A stretch of DNA of 64,000 nt from Luidia sarsii. Lineage: Eukaryota > Echinodermata > Asteroidea > Paxillosida > Luidiidae. Position numbers and translations under genes: made by a program. Of the stretch, positions 22,701 to 35,445 are shown piece after piece (position 1 is the stretch's first letter; the number at the start of each line of letters is the position of its first letter). The notes under the pieces are model-generated. The model was not told the origin of the DNA. It did no database searches and worked only from the letters and a program-made list of their open reading frames with translations. Location of the stretch: the NCBI GenBank assembly GCA_949987565.1, contig OX465109.1:11486509-11550508 (forward strand). Reading direction: 5' to 3'.

Positions 22701-25700
22701 GGGGATAGAGACGGACAGAGACAGGGAGACGGAGAGCAATGAGAGGGGAGGGGATAGAGACAGACAGAGAGAGGGAGAGGGAGAGCAACGAGATGGAAGG
22801 GGATATAGACAGACAGAGACAGGGAGAGGGAGGGTAACGAGAGGGGAGGGGATAGAGACGGACAGAGAGAAGGAGATGGAGAGCAATGAGATGGGAGGGG
22901 ATAGAGACAGACAGAGAGAGAGGGAGAGGGAGAGCAACGAGATGGGAGGGGATAGAGACAGACAGAGAGAGGGAGAGGGAGAGCAATGAGAGGGGAGGGG
23001 ATAGAGACAGACAGAGAGAGGGAGAGGGAGGGTAACGAGATGGGAGAGGATAGAGACGGACAGAGAGAGGGAGAGGGAGAGCAATGAGAGAGGAGGGGAT
23101 AGAGACAGACAGAGAGAGGGAGAGGGAGAGCAATGAGAGAGGAGGGGATAGAGACAGACAGAGAGAGGGAGAGGGAGAGCAATGAGAGAGGAGGGGATAG
23201 AGACAGACAGAGAGAGGGAGAGAGAGATCAACGAGATGGGAGGGGATAGAGACAGACAGAGAGAGGAAGAGGGAGAGCAATGAGAGGGGAGGGGATAGAG
23301 ACAGACAGAGAGAGGGAGAGGGAGAGCAACGAGGTGGGAGGGGATAGAAACAGACAGAGAGAGGGAGAGGGAGAGCAATGAGAGGGGAGGGGATAGAGAC
23401 AGACAGAGAGAGGGAGAGGGAGAGCAATGAGAGGGGAGGGGATAGAGACAGACAGAGAGAGGGAGAGCAACGAGAGCAACGGGATGGGAGGGGATAGAGA
23501 CAGACAGAGACAGGGAGAGCAACGAGAGCAATGAGATGGGAGGGGATAGAGAGAGAGAGAGAGGGAGAGGGAGAGCAATGAGATGGAAGGGGATAGAGAC
23601 AGACAGAGAGAGAGAGAGAGAGAGAGGGAGAGCAACCAGATGGGAGGGGATAGAGACAGACATGGAGAGGGAGAGGGAGAGCAACGAGAGGGAGGGGATA
23701 GAGACAGACAGAGAGAGGGAGAGGGAGAGCAACGAGAGGGGAGGGGATAGAGACAGAGAGAGAGAGAGGGAGAGCAACGAGATGGGAGGGGATAGAGACA
23801 GACAGAGAGAGGGAGAGGGAGAGCAATGAGAGGGGAGGAGATAGAGACAGACAGAGAGAGGGAGAGGGAGAGCAACGAGAGGGAGGGGATAGAGACAGAC
23901 AGAGAGAGGGAGAGGGAGAGCAACGAGAGGGGAGGGGATAGAGACAGAGAGAGAGAGAGAGAGGGAGAGCAACGAGAGGGAGGGGATAGAGACAGACAGA
24001 GAGAGGGAGAGGGAGAGCAACGAGAGGGGAGGGGAAAGAGACAGAGAGAGAGAGAGGGAGAGGGAGAGCAATGAGAGGGGAGGGGATAGAGACAGACAGA
24101 GAGAGGGAGAGGGAGAGCAACGAGAGGGAGGGGATAGAGACGGACAGAGACAGGGAGACGGAGAGCAATGAGAGGGGAGGGGATAGAGACAGACAGAGAG
24201 AGGGAGAGGGAGAGCAACGAGATGGAAGGGGATATAGACAGACAGAGACAGGGAGAGGGAGGGTAACGAGAGGGGAGGGGATAGAGACGGACAGAGAGAA
24301 GGAGATGGAGAGCAATGAGATGGGAGGGGATAGAGACAGACAGAGAGAGAGAGGGAGAGGGAGAGCAACGAGATGGGAGGGGATAGAGACAGACAGAGAG
24401 AGGGAGAGGGAGAGCAATGAGAGGGAAGGGGATAGAGACAGACAGAGAGAGGGAGAGGGAGAGCAACGAGATGGGAGGGGATAGAGACAGACAGAGAGAG
24501 GGAGAGGGAGAGCAATTAGAGGGGAGGGGATAGAGACAGACAGAGAGAGGGAGAGGGAGAGCAACGAGAGGGGAGGGGATAGAGACAGACAGAAAGAGGG
24601 AGAGGGAGAGCAATGAGATGGGAGGGGATAGAGACAGACAGAGAGAGGGAGAGGGAGAGCAATGAGATGCGAGGGGATAGAGACAGACAGAGAGAGGGAG
24701 AGGGAGAGCAACGAGAGGGAGGGGATAGAGACAGACAGATATATGGGAGGGGATAGAGACAGACAGAGAGAGGGAGAGGGAGAGCAATGAGAGGGGAGGG
24801 GATAGAGACAGACAGAGAGAGGGAGAGCAACGAGAGCAACGAGATGGGAGGGGATAGAGACAGACAGAGAGAGGGAGAGCAACGAGAGCAACGGGATGGG
24901 AGGGGATAGAGACAGACAGAGAGAGGGAGAGCAACGAGAGCAATGAGATGGGAGGGGATAGAGAGAGAGAGGGAGAGGGAGAGCAATGAGATGGAAGGGG
25001 ATAGAGACAGACAGAGAGAGAGAGAGAGAGGGAGAGCAACCAGATGGGAGGGGATAGAGACAGACATGGAGAGGGAGAGGGAGAGCAACGAGAGGGAGGG
25101 GATAGAGACAGACAGAGAGAGGGAGAGGGAGAGCAACGAGAGGGGAGGGGATAGAGAGAGAGAGAGAGAGAGGGAGAGCAACGAGATGGGAGGGGATAGA
25201 GACAGACAGAGAGAGGGAGAGGGAGAGCAATGAGAGGGGAGGAGATAGAGACAGACAGAGAGAGGGAGAGGGAGAGCAACGAGAGGGAGGGGATAGAGAC
25301 AGACAGAGAGAGGGAGAGGGAGAGCAACGAGAGGGGAGGGGATAGAGACAGAGAGAGAGAGAGAGAGAGGGAGAGCAACGAGAGGGAAGGGATAGAGACA
25401 GACAGAGAGAGGGAGAGGGAGAGCAACGAGAGGGGAGGGGAAAGAGACAGAGAGAGAGAGAGGGAGAGGGAGAGCAATGAGAGGGGAGGGGATAGAGACA
25501 GACAGAGAGAGGGAGAGGGAGAGCAACGAGAGGGAGGGGATAGAGACGGACAGAGACAGGGAGACGGAGAGCAATGAGAGGGGAGGGGATAGAGACAGAC
25601 AGAAAGAGGGAGAGGGAGAGCAATGAGATGGGAGGGGATAGAGACAGACAGAGAGAGGGAGAGGGAGAGCAATGAGATGCGAGGGGATAGAGACAGACAG

Positions 25701-26591
25701 AGAGAGGGAGAGGGAGAGCAACGAGAGGGAGGGGATAGAGACAGACAGATATATGGGAGGGGATAGAGACAGACAGAGAGAGGGAGAGGGAGAGCAATGA
25801 GAGGGGAGGGGATAGAGACAGACAGAGAGAGGGAGAGCAACGAGAGCAACGAGATGGGAGGGGATAGAGACAGACAGAGAGAGGGAGAGCAACGAGAGCA
25901 ATGAGATGGGAGGGGATAGAGAAAGACAGAGAGAGGGAGAGGGAGAGCAATGAGATTGGAGGGGATAGAGACAGACAGAGAGACGGAGAGGGAAAGCAAT
26001 GAGATGGGAGGGGATAGAGACAGACATGGAGAGGGAGAGGGAGAGCAACGAGAGGGAGGTGATAGAGACAGACAGAGAGAGGGAGAGGGAGAGCAACGAG
26101 ATGGGAGGGGATAGAGACAGACATGGAGAGGGAGAGGGAGAGCAACGAGAGGGAGGGGATAGAGACAGACAGAGAGACGGAGAGGGAGAGCAACGAGATG
26201 GGAGGGGATAGAGACAGACATGGAGAGGGAAAGGGAGAGCAACGAGAGGGAGGGGATAGAGACAGACAGAGAGAGGGAGAGGGAGAGCAACGAGAGGGGA
26301 GGGGATAGAGACAGACATGGAGAGGGAGAGGGAGAGCAACGAGAGGGAGGGGATAGAGACAGACATGGAGAGGGAGAGGGAGAGCAACGAGAGGGAGGGG
26401 ATAGAGACAGACAGAGAGAGGGAGAGGGAGAGCAACGAGAGGGGAGGGGATAGAGACAGAGAGAGAGGGAGAGGGAGAGCAATGAGAGGGGAGGGGATAG
26501 AGACAGACAGAGAGAGGGAGAGGGAGAGCAACGAGAGGGAGGGGATAGAGACAGACAGAGAGAGGGAGAGGGAGAGCAACGAGAGGGGAGG

Positions 26592-26637
<46 letters not shown>

Positions 26638-28734
26638 CAACGAGAGGGAGGGGATAGAGACAGACAGAGAGAGGGAGAGGGAGAGCAACGAGAGGGGAGG
26701 GGATAGAGACAGAGAGAGAGAGAGGGAGAGGGAGAGCAATGAGAGGGGAGGGGATAGAGACAGACAGAGAGAGGGAGAGAGAGGGAGAGCAACCAGATGG
26801 GAGGGGATAGAGACAGACATGGAGAGGGAGAGGGAGAGCAACGAGAGGGAGGGGATATAGACAGACAGAGAGAGGGAGAGGGAGAGCAACGAGAGGGGAG
26901 GGGATAGAGACAGAGAGAGAGAGAGGGAGAGCAACGAGATGGGAGGGGATAGAGACAGACAGAGAGAGGGAGAGGGAGAGCAATGAGAGGGGAGGAGATA
27001 GAGACAGACAGAGAGAGGGAGAGGGAGAGCAACGAGAGGGAGGGGATAGAGACAGACAGAGAGAGGGAGAGGGAGAGCAATGAGAGGGGAGGGGATAGAG
27101 ACAGAGAGAGAGAGAGAGAGGGAGAGCAACGAGAGGGAGGGGATAGAGACAGACAGAGAGAGGGAGAGGGAGAGCAACGAGAGGGGAGGGGAAAGAGACA
27201 GAGAGAGAGAGGGAGAGGGAGAGCAATGAGAGGGGAGGGGATAGAGACAGACAGAGAGAGGGAGAGGGAGAGCAACGAGAGGGAGGGGATAGAGACGGAC
27301 AGAGACAGGGAGACGGAGAGCAATGAGAGGGGAGGGGATAGAGACAGACAGAGAGAGGGAGAGGGAGAGCAACGAGATGGAAGGGGATATAGACAGACAG
27401 AGACAGGGAGAGGGAGGGTAACGAGAGGGGAGGGGATAGAGACGGACAGAGAGAAGGAGATGGAGAGCAATGAGATGGGAGGGGATAGAGACAGACAGAG
27501 AGAGAGGGAGAGGGAGAGCAACGAGATGGGAGGGGATAGAGACAGACAGAGAGAGGGAGAGGGAGAGCAATGAGAGGGGAGGGGATAGAGACAGACAGAG
27601 AGAGGGAGAGGGAGAGCAACGAGATGGGAGGGGATAGAGACAGACAGAGAGAGGGAGAGGGAGAGCAATGAGAGGGGAGGGGATAGAGACAGACAGAGAG
27701 AGGGAGAGGGAGAGCAACGAGAGGGGAGGGGATAGAGACAGACAGAAAGAGGGAGAGGGAGAGCAATGAGATGGGAGGGGATAGAGACAGACAGAGAGAG
27801 GGAGAGGGAGAGCAATGAGATGCGAGGGGATAGAGACAGACAGAGAGAGGGAGAGGGAGAGCAACGAGAGGGAGGGGATAGAGACAGACAGATATATGGG
27901 AGGGGATAGAGACAGACAGAGAGAGGGAGAGGGAGAGCAATGAGAGGGGAGGGGATAGAGACAGACAGAGAGAGGGAGAGCAACGAGAGCAACGAGATGG
28001 GAGGGGATAGAGACAGACAGAGAGAGGGAGAGCAACGAGAGCAATGAGATGGGAGGGGATAGAGAAAGACAGAGAGAGGGAGAGGGAGAGCAATGAGATT
28101 GGAGGGGATAGAGACAGACAGAGAGACGGAGAGGGAAAGCAATGAGATGGGAGGGGATAGAGACAGACATGGAGAGGGAGAGGGAGAGCAACGAGAGGGA
28201 GGGGATAGAGACAGACAGAGAGAGGGAGAGGGAGAGCAACGAGATGGGAGGGGATAGAGACAGACATGGAGAGGGAGAGGGAGAGCAACGAGAGGGAGGG
28301 GATAGAGACAGACAGAGAGACGGAGAGGGAGAGCAACGAGATGGGAGGGGATAGAGACAGACATGGAGAGGGAGAGGGAGAGCAACGAGAGGGAGGGGAT
28401 AGAGACAGACAGAGAGAGGGAGAGGGAGAGCAACGAGAGGGGAGGGGATAGAGACATACATGGAGAGGGAGAGGGAGAGCAACGAGAGGGAGGGGATAGA
28501 GACAGACATGGAGAGGGAGAGGGAGAGCAACGAGAGGGAGGGGATAGAGACAGACAGAGAGAGGGAGAGGGAGAGCAACGAGAGGGGAGGGGATAGAGAC
28601 AGAGAGAGAGGGAGAGGGAGAGCAATGAGAGGAGAGGGGATAGAGACAGACAGAGAGAGGGAGAGGGAGAGCAACGAGAGGGAGGGGATAGAGACAGACA
28701 GAGAGAGGGAGAGGGAGAGCAACGAGAGGGGAGG

Positions 28735-28778
<44 letters not shown>

Positions 28779-31700
28779 CAACGAGAGGGAGGGGATAGAG
28801 ACAGACAGAGAGAGGGAGAGGGAGAGCAACGAGAGGGGAGGGGATAGAGACAGAGAGAGAGAGAGGGAGAGGGAGAGCAATGAGAGGGGAGGGGATAGAG
28901 ACAGACAGAGAGAGGGAGAGGGAGAGCAACGAGAGGGAGGGGATAGAGACGGACAGAGACAGGGAGACGGAGAGCAATGAGAGGGGAGGGGATAGAGACA
29001 GACAGAGAGAGGGAGAGGGAGAGCAACGAGAGGGAGGGAATAGAGACAGACATATATATGGGAGGGGATAGAGACAGACAGAGAGAGGGAGAGACAGAGG
29101 GAGAGCAACGAGAGCAACGAGATGGGAGGGGTTATAAACAGACAGAGAGAGGGAGAGGTAGAGCAACGAGATGAAAGGGGATAGAGACAAGCAGAGAGAA
29201 GGAGATGGAGAGCAACGAGAGGGGAGGGGATAGAGACGGACAGAGAGAGGGAGAGGGAGAGCAACGAGAGGGGAGAGGATAGAGACGGACAGAGAGAGGG
29301 AGAGGGAGAACAACGAGAGGGGAGGGGATAGAGACAGACAGAGAGAGGGAGAGGGAGAGCAACGAGAGGGAGGGGATAGAGACAGACAGAGAGAGGGAGA
29401 GGGAGAGCAACGAGAGGGGAGGGAATAGAGACAGACAGAGAGAGGGAGAGGGAGAGCAATGGGATTGGAGGGGATAGAGACAGACAGACAGAGAGAGGGA
29501 GAGCAACGAGATGGGAGGGGATAGAGACAGACATATAGAGGGAGAGGGGGAGCAACGAGATGGAAGGGGATAGAGACAGACAGAGAGAGGGAGAGGGAGA
29601 GCAACGAGATATGAGGGAATAAAGACAAACAGAGGGGGAGAGGGAGAGCAACAAGATGGGAGGGGATAGAGACGGACAGATAGAGGGAGAGGGAGAGCAA
29701 CAAGATGGGAGGGGATAGAGACGGACAGAGAGAGGGAGAGGGAGAGCAAGGAGAGGGGAGGGAATAGAGACAGAGAGAGAGAAGGAGAGCAACGAGGGGG
29801 AGGGGATAGAGACAGACTGAGAGAGGGAGAGGGAGAGCAACGAGAGGGGAGGGGATAGAGACAGACAGAGAGAGAGGGAGAGGGAGAGCAACGAGATGGG
29901 AGGGGATAGAGACAGACAGAGAGAGGGAGAGGGAGAGCAACGAGATGGAAGGGGATAGAGACAGACAGAGATAGGGAGAGGGAGAGCAACGAGAGGGAGG
30001 GGATAGAGACAGACAGAGAGAGGGAGAGGGAGAGCAACGAGAGGGAGGGGATAGAGACAGACAGAGAGAGGGAGAGGGAGAGCAACGAGAGGGAGGAGAT
30101 AGAGACAGACAGAGAGAGGGAGAGGGAGAGCAACGAGATGGAAGGGGATAGAGACAGACAGAGACAGGGAGAGGGAGAGCAACGAGATGGGAGGGGATAG
30201 AGACAGACAGAGAGAGGGAGAGGGAGAGCAACGAGATGGGAGGGGATAGAGACAGACAGAGACAGGGAGAGGGAGAGCAACGAGATGGAAGGGGATAGAG
30301 ACAGACAGAGACAGGGAGAGGGAGAGCAACGAGATGGGAGGGGATAGAGACAGACAGAGAGAGGGAGAGGGAGAGCAACGAGATGGAAGGGGATAGAGAC
30401 AGACAGAGACAGGGAGACGGAGAGCAACGAGAGAGGAGGGGATATAGACAGACAGAGACAGGGAGACGGAGAGCAACGAGAGGGGAGGGGATATAGACAG
30501 ACAGAGAGAGGGAGAGGGAGAGCAACGAGATGGGAGGGGTAGAGACAGACAGAGAGAGGGAGAGAGAGAGAGAGAGAGCAACGAGATGGGAGGGGATAGA
30601 GACAAACAGAGACAGGGAGAGGGAGAGCAACGAGATGGGAGGGGATATAGACAGACAGAGAGAGGGAGAGGGAGAGCAACGAGAGGGGAGGGGATATAGA
30701 CAGACAGAGAGAGGGAGACGGAGAGCAACGAGATGGGAGGGGATATAGACAGACAGAGAGAGGGAGACGGAGAGCAACGAGAGGTGAGGGGATATAGACA
30801 GACAGAGAGAGGGAGAGGGAGAGCAACGAGAGGGGAGGGGATATAGACAGACAGAGAGAGGGAGAGGGAGAGCAACGAGAGGGAGGGGATAGAGACAGAC
30901 AGAGAGAGGGAGAGGGAGAGCAACGAGATGGGAGGGGTAGAGACAGACAGAGAGAGGGAGAGGGAGAGCAACGAGATGGGAGGGGATATAGACAGACAGA
31001 GAGAGGGAGAGGGAGAGCATCGAGAGGGAGGGGATAGAGACAGACAGAGAGAGGGAGAGGGAGAGCAACGAGATGGGAGGGGTAGAGACAGACAGAGAGA
31101 GGGAGAGAGAGAGAGCAACGAGATGGGAGGGGATAGAGACAGACAGAGACAGGGAGAGGGAGAGCAACGAGATGGGAGGGGATAGAGACGGACAGAGAAA
31201 GGGAGAGGGAGAGCAACGAGATGGAAGGGGATAGAGACAGACAGGGAGAGGGAGAGGAAGAGCAACGAGATGGAAGGGGATAGAGACAGACAGAGAGAGG
31301 GAGAGGGAGAACAACGAGATGGAAGGGGATAGAGACAGACAGAGAGAGGGAGAGGAAGAGCAACGAGATGGAAGGGGATAGAGACAGACAGAGAGAGGGA
31401 GAGGGAGAGCAACGAGATGGAAGGGGATAGAGACAGACAGAGAGAGGGAGAGGAAGAGCAACGAGATGGAAGGGGATAGAGACAGACAGAGAGAGGGAGA
31501 GGGAGAGCAACGAGATGGAAGGGGATAGAGACAGACAGAGAGAGGGAGAGGGAGAGCAACGAGATGGAAGGGGATAGGGACAGACAGATAGAGGGAGAGC
31601 CGGAAGAGCAACGAGAGGGGAGGGGATATATATAGACAGAGAGAAGCAGAGGGAGAGTGGGGAGTGGATAGAGACAGATATGACAGAAAAAGAGACGGAG

Positions 31701-32165
31701 AGGGAGAGCAACGATTAGATAGGAGGGGATACAGACAGACAGACAGAGAGAGGGGGAGGGCAAATAGAGAGGAGGGATTATACACACAGATAGAAAGGGG
31801 GAACAGAGAGGATGGGATAGACACAAGTATAGAGAGGGAGAGGGCAACGAGAAGGGAGAGGATATACATAGACAGAGAGATGGAGTGGGCAAATAATGAG
31901 GAGGGGATATATACAGACCGAGAGGAAGAACGGTCAAAAAGAGAGGAGAGGGTCGGATAAACACAGACAGAGAGAACGAGAAGGCAACGAGAGGGGAGGG
32001 GATAGGTACAGACACAGAGAGAGAGGCCAAATAGAGAGGAGGGGATAGACACACAGAGAGATGGATACAAGCAACTAGAGAGGAGGGGATAGACACCGAC
32101 ACACAGAGAGAGCGAGCAAATAAAGAGGGGATATATACAGACAGAGAGAGGGAGAAAGCAACTAC
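19800..32165. repeat. Giant 49-bp polypurine minisatellite (~250 units)
   Basis: The typical plus-strand unit is GAGAGGGGAGGGGATAGAGA followed by CAGACAGAGAGAGGGAGAGG and GAGAGCAAC (49 nt). Variants have GAGATGGGAGG, GAGATGGAAGG or a 48-nt form. The central 20.5-31.6 kb is homogeneous while both ends (19.8-20.4 and 31.6-32.2 kb) are degenerate, typical of unequal exchange. Longer blocks repeat, for example a segment near 25.6-26.8 kb reappears 2143 bp downstream. The minus strand is free of stops in all three frames, giving a 3976-codon frame of Leu/Ser/Pro; this is not a credible gene. Confidence 0.95.
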
Positions 32166-33939
32166 TTCTAAAAATGCACCTAACCTTGCCTCATAGTGAT
32201 CAATGTGAAAATGACGAACGTTTCAGTTGTATATTTCCTTACCTTAATGGTTCTCCGTTAGTCACCAGTCATAATCAGTATGATGCTTCAGTCTGTCGTT
32301 GCATTTTTTTTTTCTGTTCTCCTCCTTGTGTGTCCCCATCTCTCCGTCCCTTCCTCTCTTTTTCTCTCTCCCTTAATATTCTAGCACTGATTGTTACCTT
32401 AAAGTTAAACATATAGGTCTGTATCAGATCTATAACTATTTTTTGGTTCTACCATTTGACCATTTTTCAGAGATTTTCGCTACTCTTAGTAAAACCACGT
32501 ATACGCTTCGCGAACTTTGAATTGCTTGTTCTGGAAAGGGACTTCAGAATCAGAGTCGAAATTGTTCGATCACAAAATGTTAAAGATTTGTTTAATGTGC
32601 ACACAATAACATGTATTATTTTTGAATAAAACCAGTGCCTAAAATAACCAAATGAGATCATATTATCGTGAAGGAATGAAACACTGATTTCACAAGGGAA
32701 CTGCTACATATATCCGTTTGCACTACTTGCACGAACATTGACACTTCATGGTGTTTGACGATGATGATAACATTCAAGCTTTAAATTTTTTACACTCGAC
32801 AGACTTCAACGAGTAGCGATAGTCATATTTTGTTTTCTCCAAAATGCACTTAAGGTCAATTCACTATGCATTCAGTTCTAAGTCTTATTTACAGATATGT
32901 ACAGATTACTGTCTATAATCCTCATCGTAGCTCATTGTTCCTCTACAGGTAGCTTTTGATCAAGGCACATGCGGCGAAATGGATAGTCTTGATCGCTCTG
33001 TCGAGCGTTTGCACAAAATGTCATTTTTTTGCCGGAACCTGCGTGACAAGAGCGTGGAGTTGAACGGGTTAACACCACACCAACGCACTAAGAAAAACTA
33101 GCCGACAAACCGCACCACGGGCCAGCCCGTGCTGGTAGCCGAAATGTGTGTCGTGGACTTTGCGTGTGCCTTCGCTAGCGCCAATTTGGATCTCTGTTTT
33201 TTATCAGTGGGTTGATCTGAATTAGGCTACTCATGATGCTAATTTTATAAATTATTCATATTTCTCTTGACCAATCGTGTTTGGGTTTGAGTACACGCGT
33301 CCATATACTTATGAATAATTCAGTACATGCAAGATGATGCATATCGTCTCTCTACCAAAACAGTGGAAAATGTAAATAAAACAAAACAAAATTAGCTTTG
33401 TGGAGCAAAGTTCCACAGGCGCTCGTGGCGTGCGGGCGGTTTGTCGTGTAGTGCTTCTTCGGTTGTTGGCTTGGTATTAACACTAGTCTCCTCGCTCTTG
33501 AGCAATCGCGACCATCACTTTTGCGGCTTGCCGCTACTCCATAAATTAGGTTTCTTCGAGCAAATTCCACATTTTCCAAGTCCGCAAGAGTTCGCTCTAT
33601 ACGCTATTCTTTTGTATGTAGGCCTAGTAGCCTCAGTCATACAACACGTACGCCATCGCGATGCGTTCGGCGTTTCCTAATCAAATACGACGTCCGCCCA
33701 ATGTTCGTGTCTGTATGCCATTTCTACCAAGAACAGTTTCTTTCGATTTTCCATTCCCAGTCATTCGGTGCATCATTCGGAAAAGTATATTTCACTTCTT
33801 GAATTCGCTCTGAGAAAAACATATTTTCTGAGAAAAATATCTTTAGAGTCGGCAAAAAAGCCCTGAAATCCGTCAACTGTCACACATTACTGTTCCCTTC
33901 TTGATGCAAAAAGAAATGACTAACTCGCCAATCAAATGT
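32166..33939 (-). other. 3' flank of lectin copy B, no other gene
   Basis: From about 32450 the sequence is homologous to 41306-42160 (for example TGTTCGATCACAAA and CGTTTGCACTA), that is, the shared 3' side of the lectin module. Small frames at 33352-33680 are not supported. A hairpin-like GGCCAGCCCGTGCTGG lies near 33120. Confidence 0.55.
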
Positions 33940-34668
33940 TTATTCATATTCGTAGTAGGCGCAGTCTGGCACAATATTGAAGTAATCCCCGTTGACTTCA
34001 GAAGCGATGACGTTGTTGAGTTGGCACATGTCTCCCTTCATGTTGAAGGAGCGGCAGGTCGGGTCTCGCGAGCAGGCGATGCAGCACTGCACGGGAATCC
34101 TGACTCTGAATTCGGTCAGGGTGTGGTCGGCGAGGCAACGGGGCTGGCCATGGGGGATGGCTGAGCAGGTCAGGGCGCTGATAGACACCGATCTCTGGGA
34201 CCTCTGGCATACGACTCTCCTGGGTTCAGCACAGGATAACCCATGTGTCTTTCCGTAACCATCCATTATCATTATCAGACAGTTCTCGATTTTCGGATGG
34301 ATTGTGCTGAAGTTAGTGTACTCGTCAGGGTCTTTACCGCAGTCCCACTGACCGTCTTCGAAGTAGCAGTGGATCCAGATATTGTCAGCAGGATTTTCAT
34401 AGACTGAGAACGCTGTCTGGTATATGAAGTCAGTCTCCTCCGGGCTTTGAGGCAGGACCATGTCCCCTCCCAGGCTTTGGCACAGCTTTCTTCCGTCAGC
34501 CCAGCTAAGATATGCTCCATCAGGGATGATGTAGCAATTGTTCCCGTGGTGCGTCCACTTTGAGGATGGGCAGCTCTTGTGCAGGGCCCCCAAAATCTGC
34601 ACCACGAGCGTCAGACAAACTTGAATGAGCAGCGGTGCTTCCATCTTCTTCGATATAGATGTAGGCAT
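33940..34668 (-). CDS. Secreted C-type lectin/PAN protein, copy B
   Basis: A single-exon 242-aa product; the start may instead be Met9 (34644), which aligns with the paralogs and directly precedes the hydrophobic signal (APLLIQVCLTLVVQILGA, to about residue 28). The lectin-like domain spans Cys33 to Cys154, with Cys45, Cys63, the extra pair Cys101/Cys110, and Cys130/Cys146. Where canonical lectins have EPN/QPD it has HPK, and WND is replaced, so classical calcium-dependent sugar binding is unlikely. The PAN/Apple domain spans about Cys168 to Cys236 with eight Cys. The likely role is extracellular recognition (inference). The stop overlaps an AATAAA at 33939-33944. Confidence 0.9.
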   Translation of the reverse strand: MPTSISKKMEAPLLIQVCLTLVVQILGALHKSCPSSKWTHHGNNCYIIPDGAYLSWADGRKLCQSLGGDMVLPQSPEETDFIYQTAFSVYENPADNIWIHCYFEDGQWDCGKDPDEYTNFSTIHPKIENCLIMIMDGYGKTHGLSCAEPRRVVCQRSQRSVSISALTCSAIPHGQPRCLADHTLTEFRVRIPVQCCIACSRDPTCRSFNMKGDMCQLNNVIASEVNGDYFNIVPDCAYYEYE

Positions 34669-35079
34669 CTACGGTATCTACCAGGTCTCAGGATAGCCGA
34701 CGTTTGCTAAACCAAAATATTGCGGACGTGGAATATATCTGAGCTCGAAAGTGGGCGTCTGGTTCGTGTAAGAGATGATATGAAACTGCCTGCCTGATAT
34801 GTGCTTCGTGTATCAGACGGTGCTTTGCTTAAGGGCGTGTACTGGGCACGGGGAGTCCGCTTTGAAGAGGACAAACGTGGCAATTATATACTTTGGTCAC
34901 CGTGCAGGGATGGTTTCAGTCGCTTCAGAGCACAGGACGAAGGACGAGGAGATGGCAACTTGTTAAGTGCCTCGTTATTTAATTATCCGATGTCAAAACA
35001 TGACGATTACCAATTCTTATGAATTAAAAAAATTGCGTCTGCCGGTTGCTTTGCATCTAAGTGGTTCATATTTCGCTCC

Positions 35080-35330
35080 CTCTCCCTCTCTTTTTCTCTG
35101 TCTCTCCGTTTCTCTACCCTCTCCCCCACACTTGTATATAATTGTTTACCTCTTTGTCTCCCTCTATGTATCTGTCTGATCTTTCACTTTCTTTTTCTCC
35201 TTCTATTTGTTACCCTTCGTCAGCTCTCTCCCGTCCCATTTGTTTCCCCGTCTTTCTCCATTCCTCTTATCTCACTGTATTTGTTTCCCTCCGTCTCTCT
35301 CCCTTCCTCTTTGTCTCACTGCATTTATAC
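35080..35330. repeat. Pyrimidine-rich start of the 44-bp array
   Basis: CTCCCTCTCTTTTTCTCTG-type sequence grading into recognisable 44-bp units (TGTATTTGTTTCCCTCCGTC) at about 35240-35330, before an interruption at 35331. Confidence 0.7.
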
Positions 35331-35445
35331 GTAATTTAATTTAGACTTAATTTAACTTAAGATAGTTGTCGATATTTGTGCACTAACCTCATTGCCCCTT
35401 TTGTTTTTGCTTAAGTTGTAAATAAAGGTTTGTTGCAAAATTCAA
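35331..35445. repeat. Insertion splitting the 44-bp array
   Basis: About 115 bp of AT-rich sequence interrupts the array between CACTG on each side. It ends TTGTAAATAAAGGTTTGTTG, with an AATAAA, so it could be the 3' end of a short retroposed sequence. No coding content. Confidence 0.5.

Larger units (their letters stand above)
32450..35330 (-). repeat. Lectin-gene duplication module B
   Basis: Contains copy B and homologous flanks: 3' side as in module C, 5' side with GGATAGCCGA, GACGTGGAAT and GTAAGAGATGA shared with A, C and D, then TGCCGGTTGCT and GGTTCATATYTCGYTCCCTC leading into the pyrimidine-rich repeats. Confidence 0.65.

Noticed and set aside
20140..32070. Reading frames of thousands of Leu/Ser/Pro codons on the minus strand and Arg/Glu-rich ones on the plus strand
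   Set aside because: Products of the 49-bp repeat, with no signal, domain or codon constraint; the peptide period equals the DNA unit.
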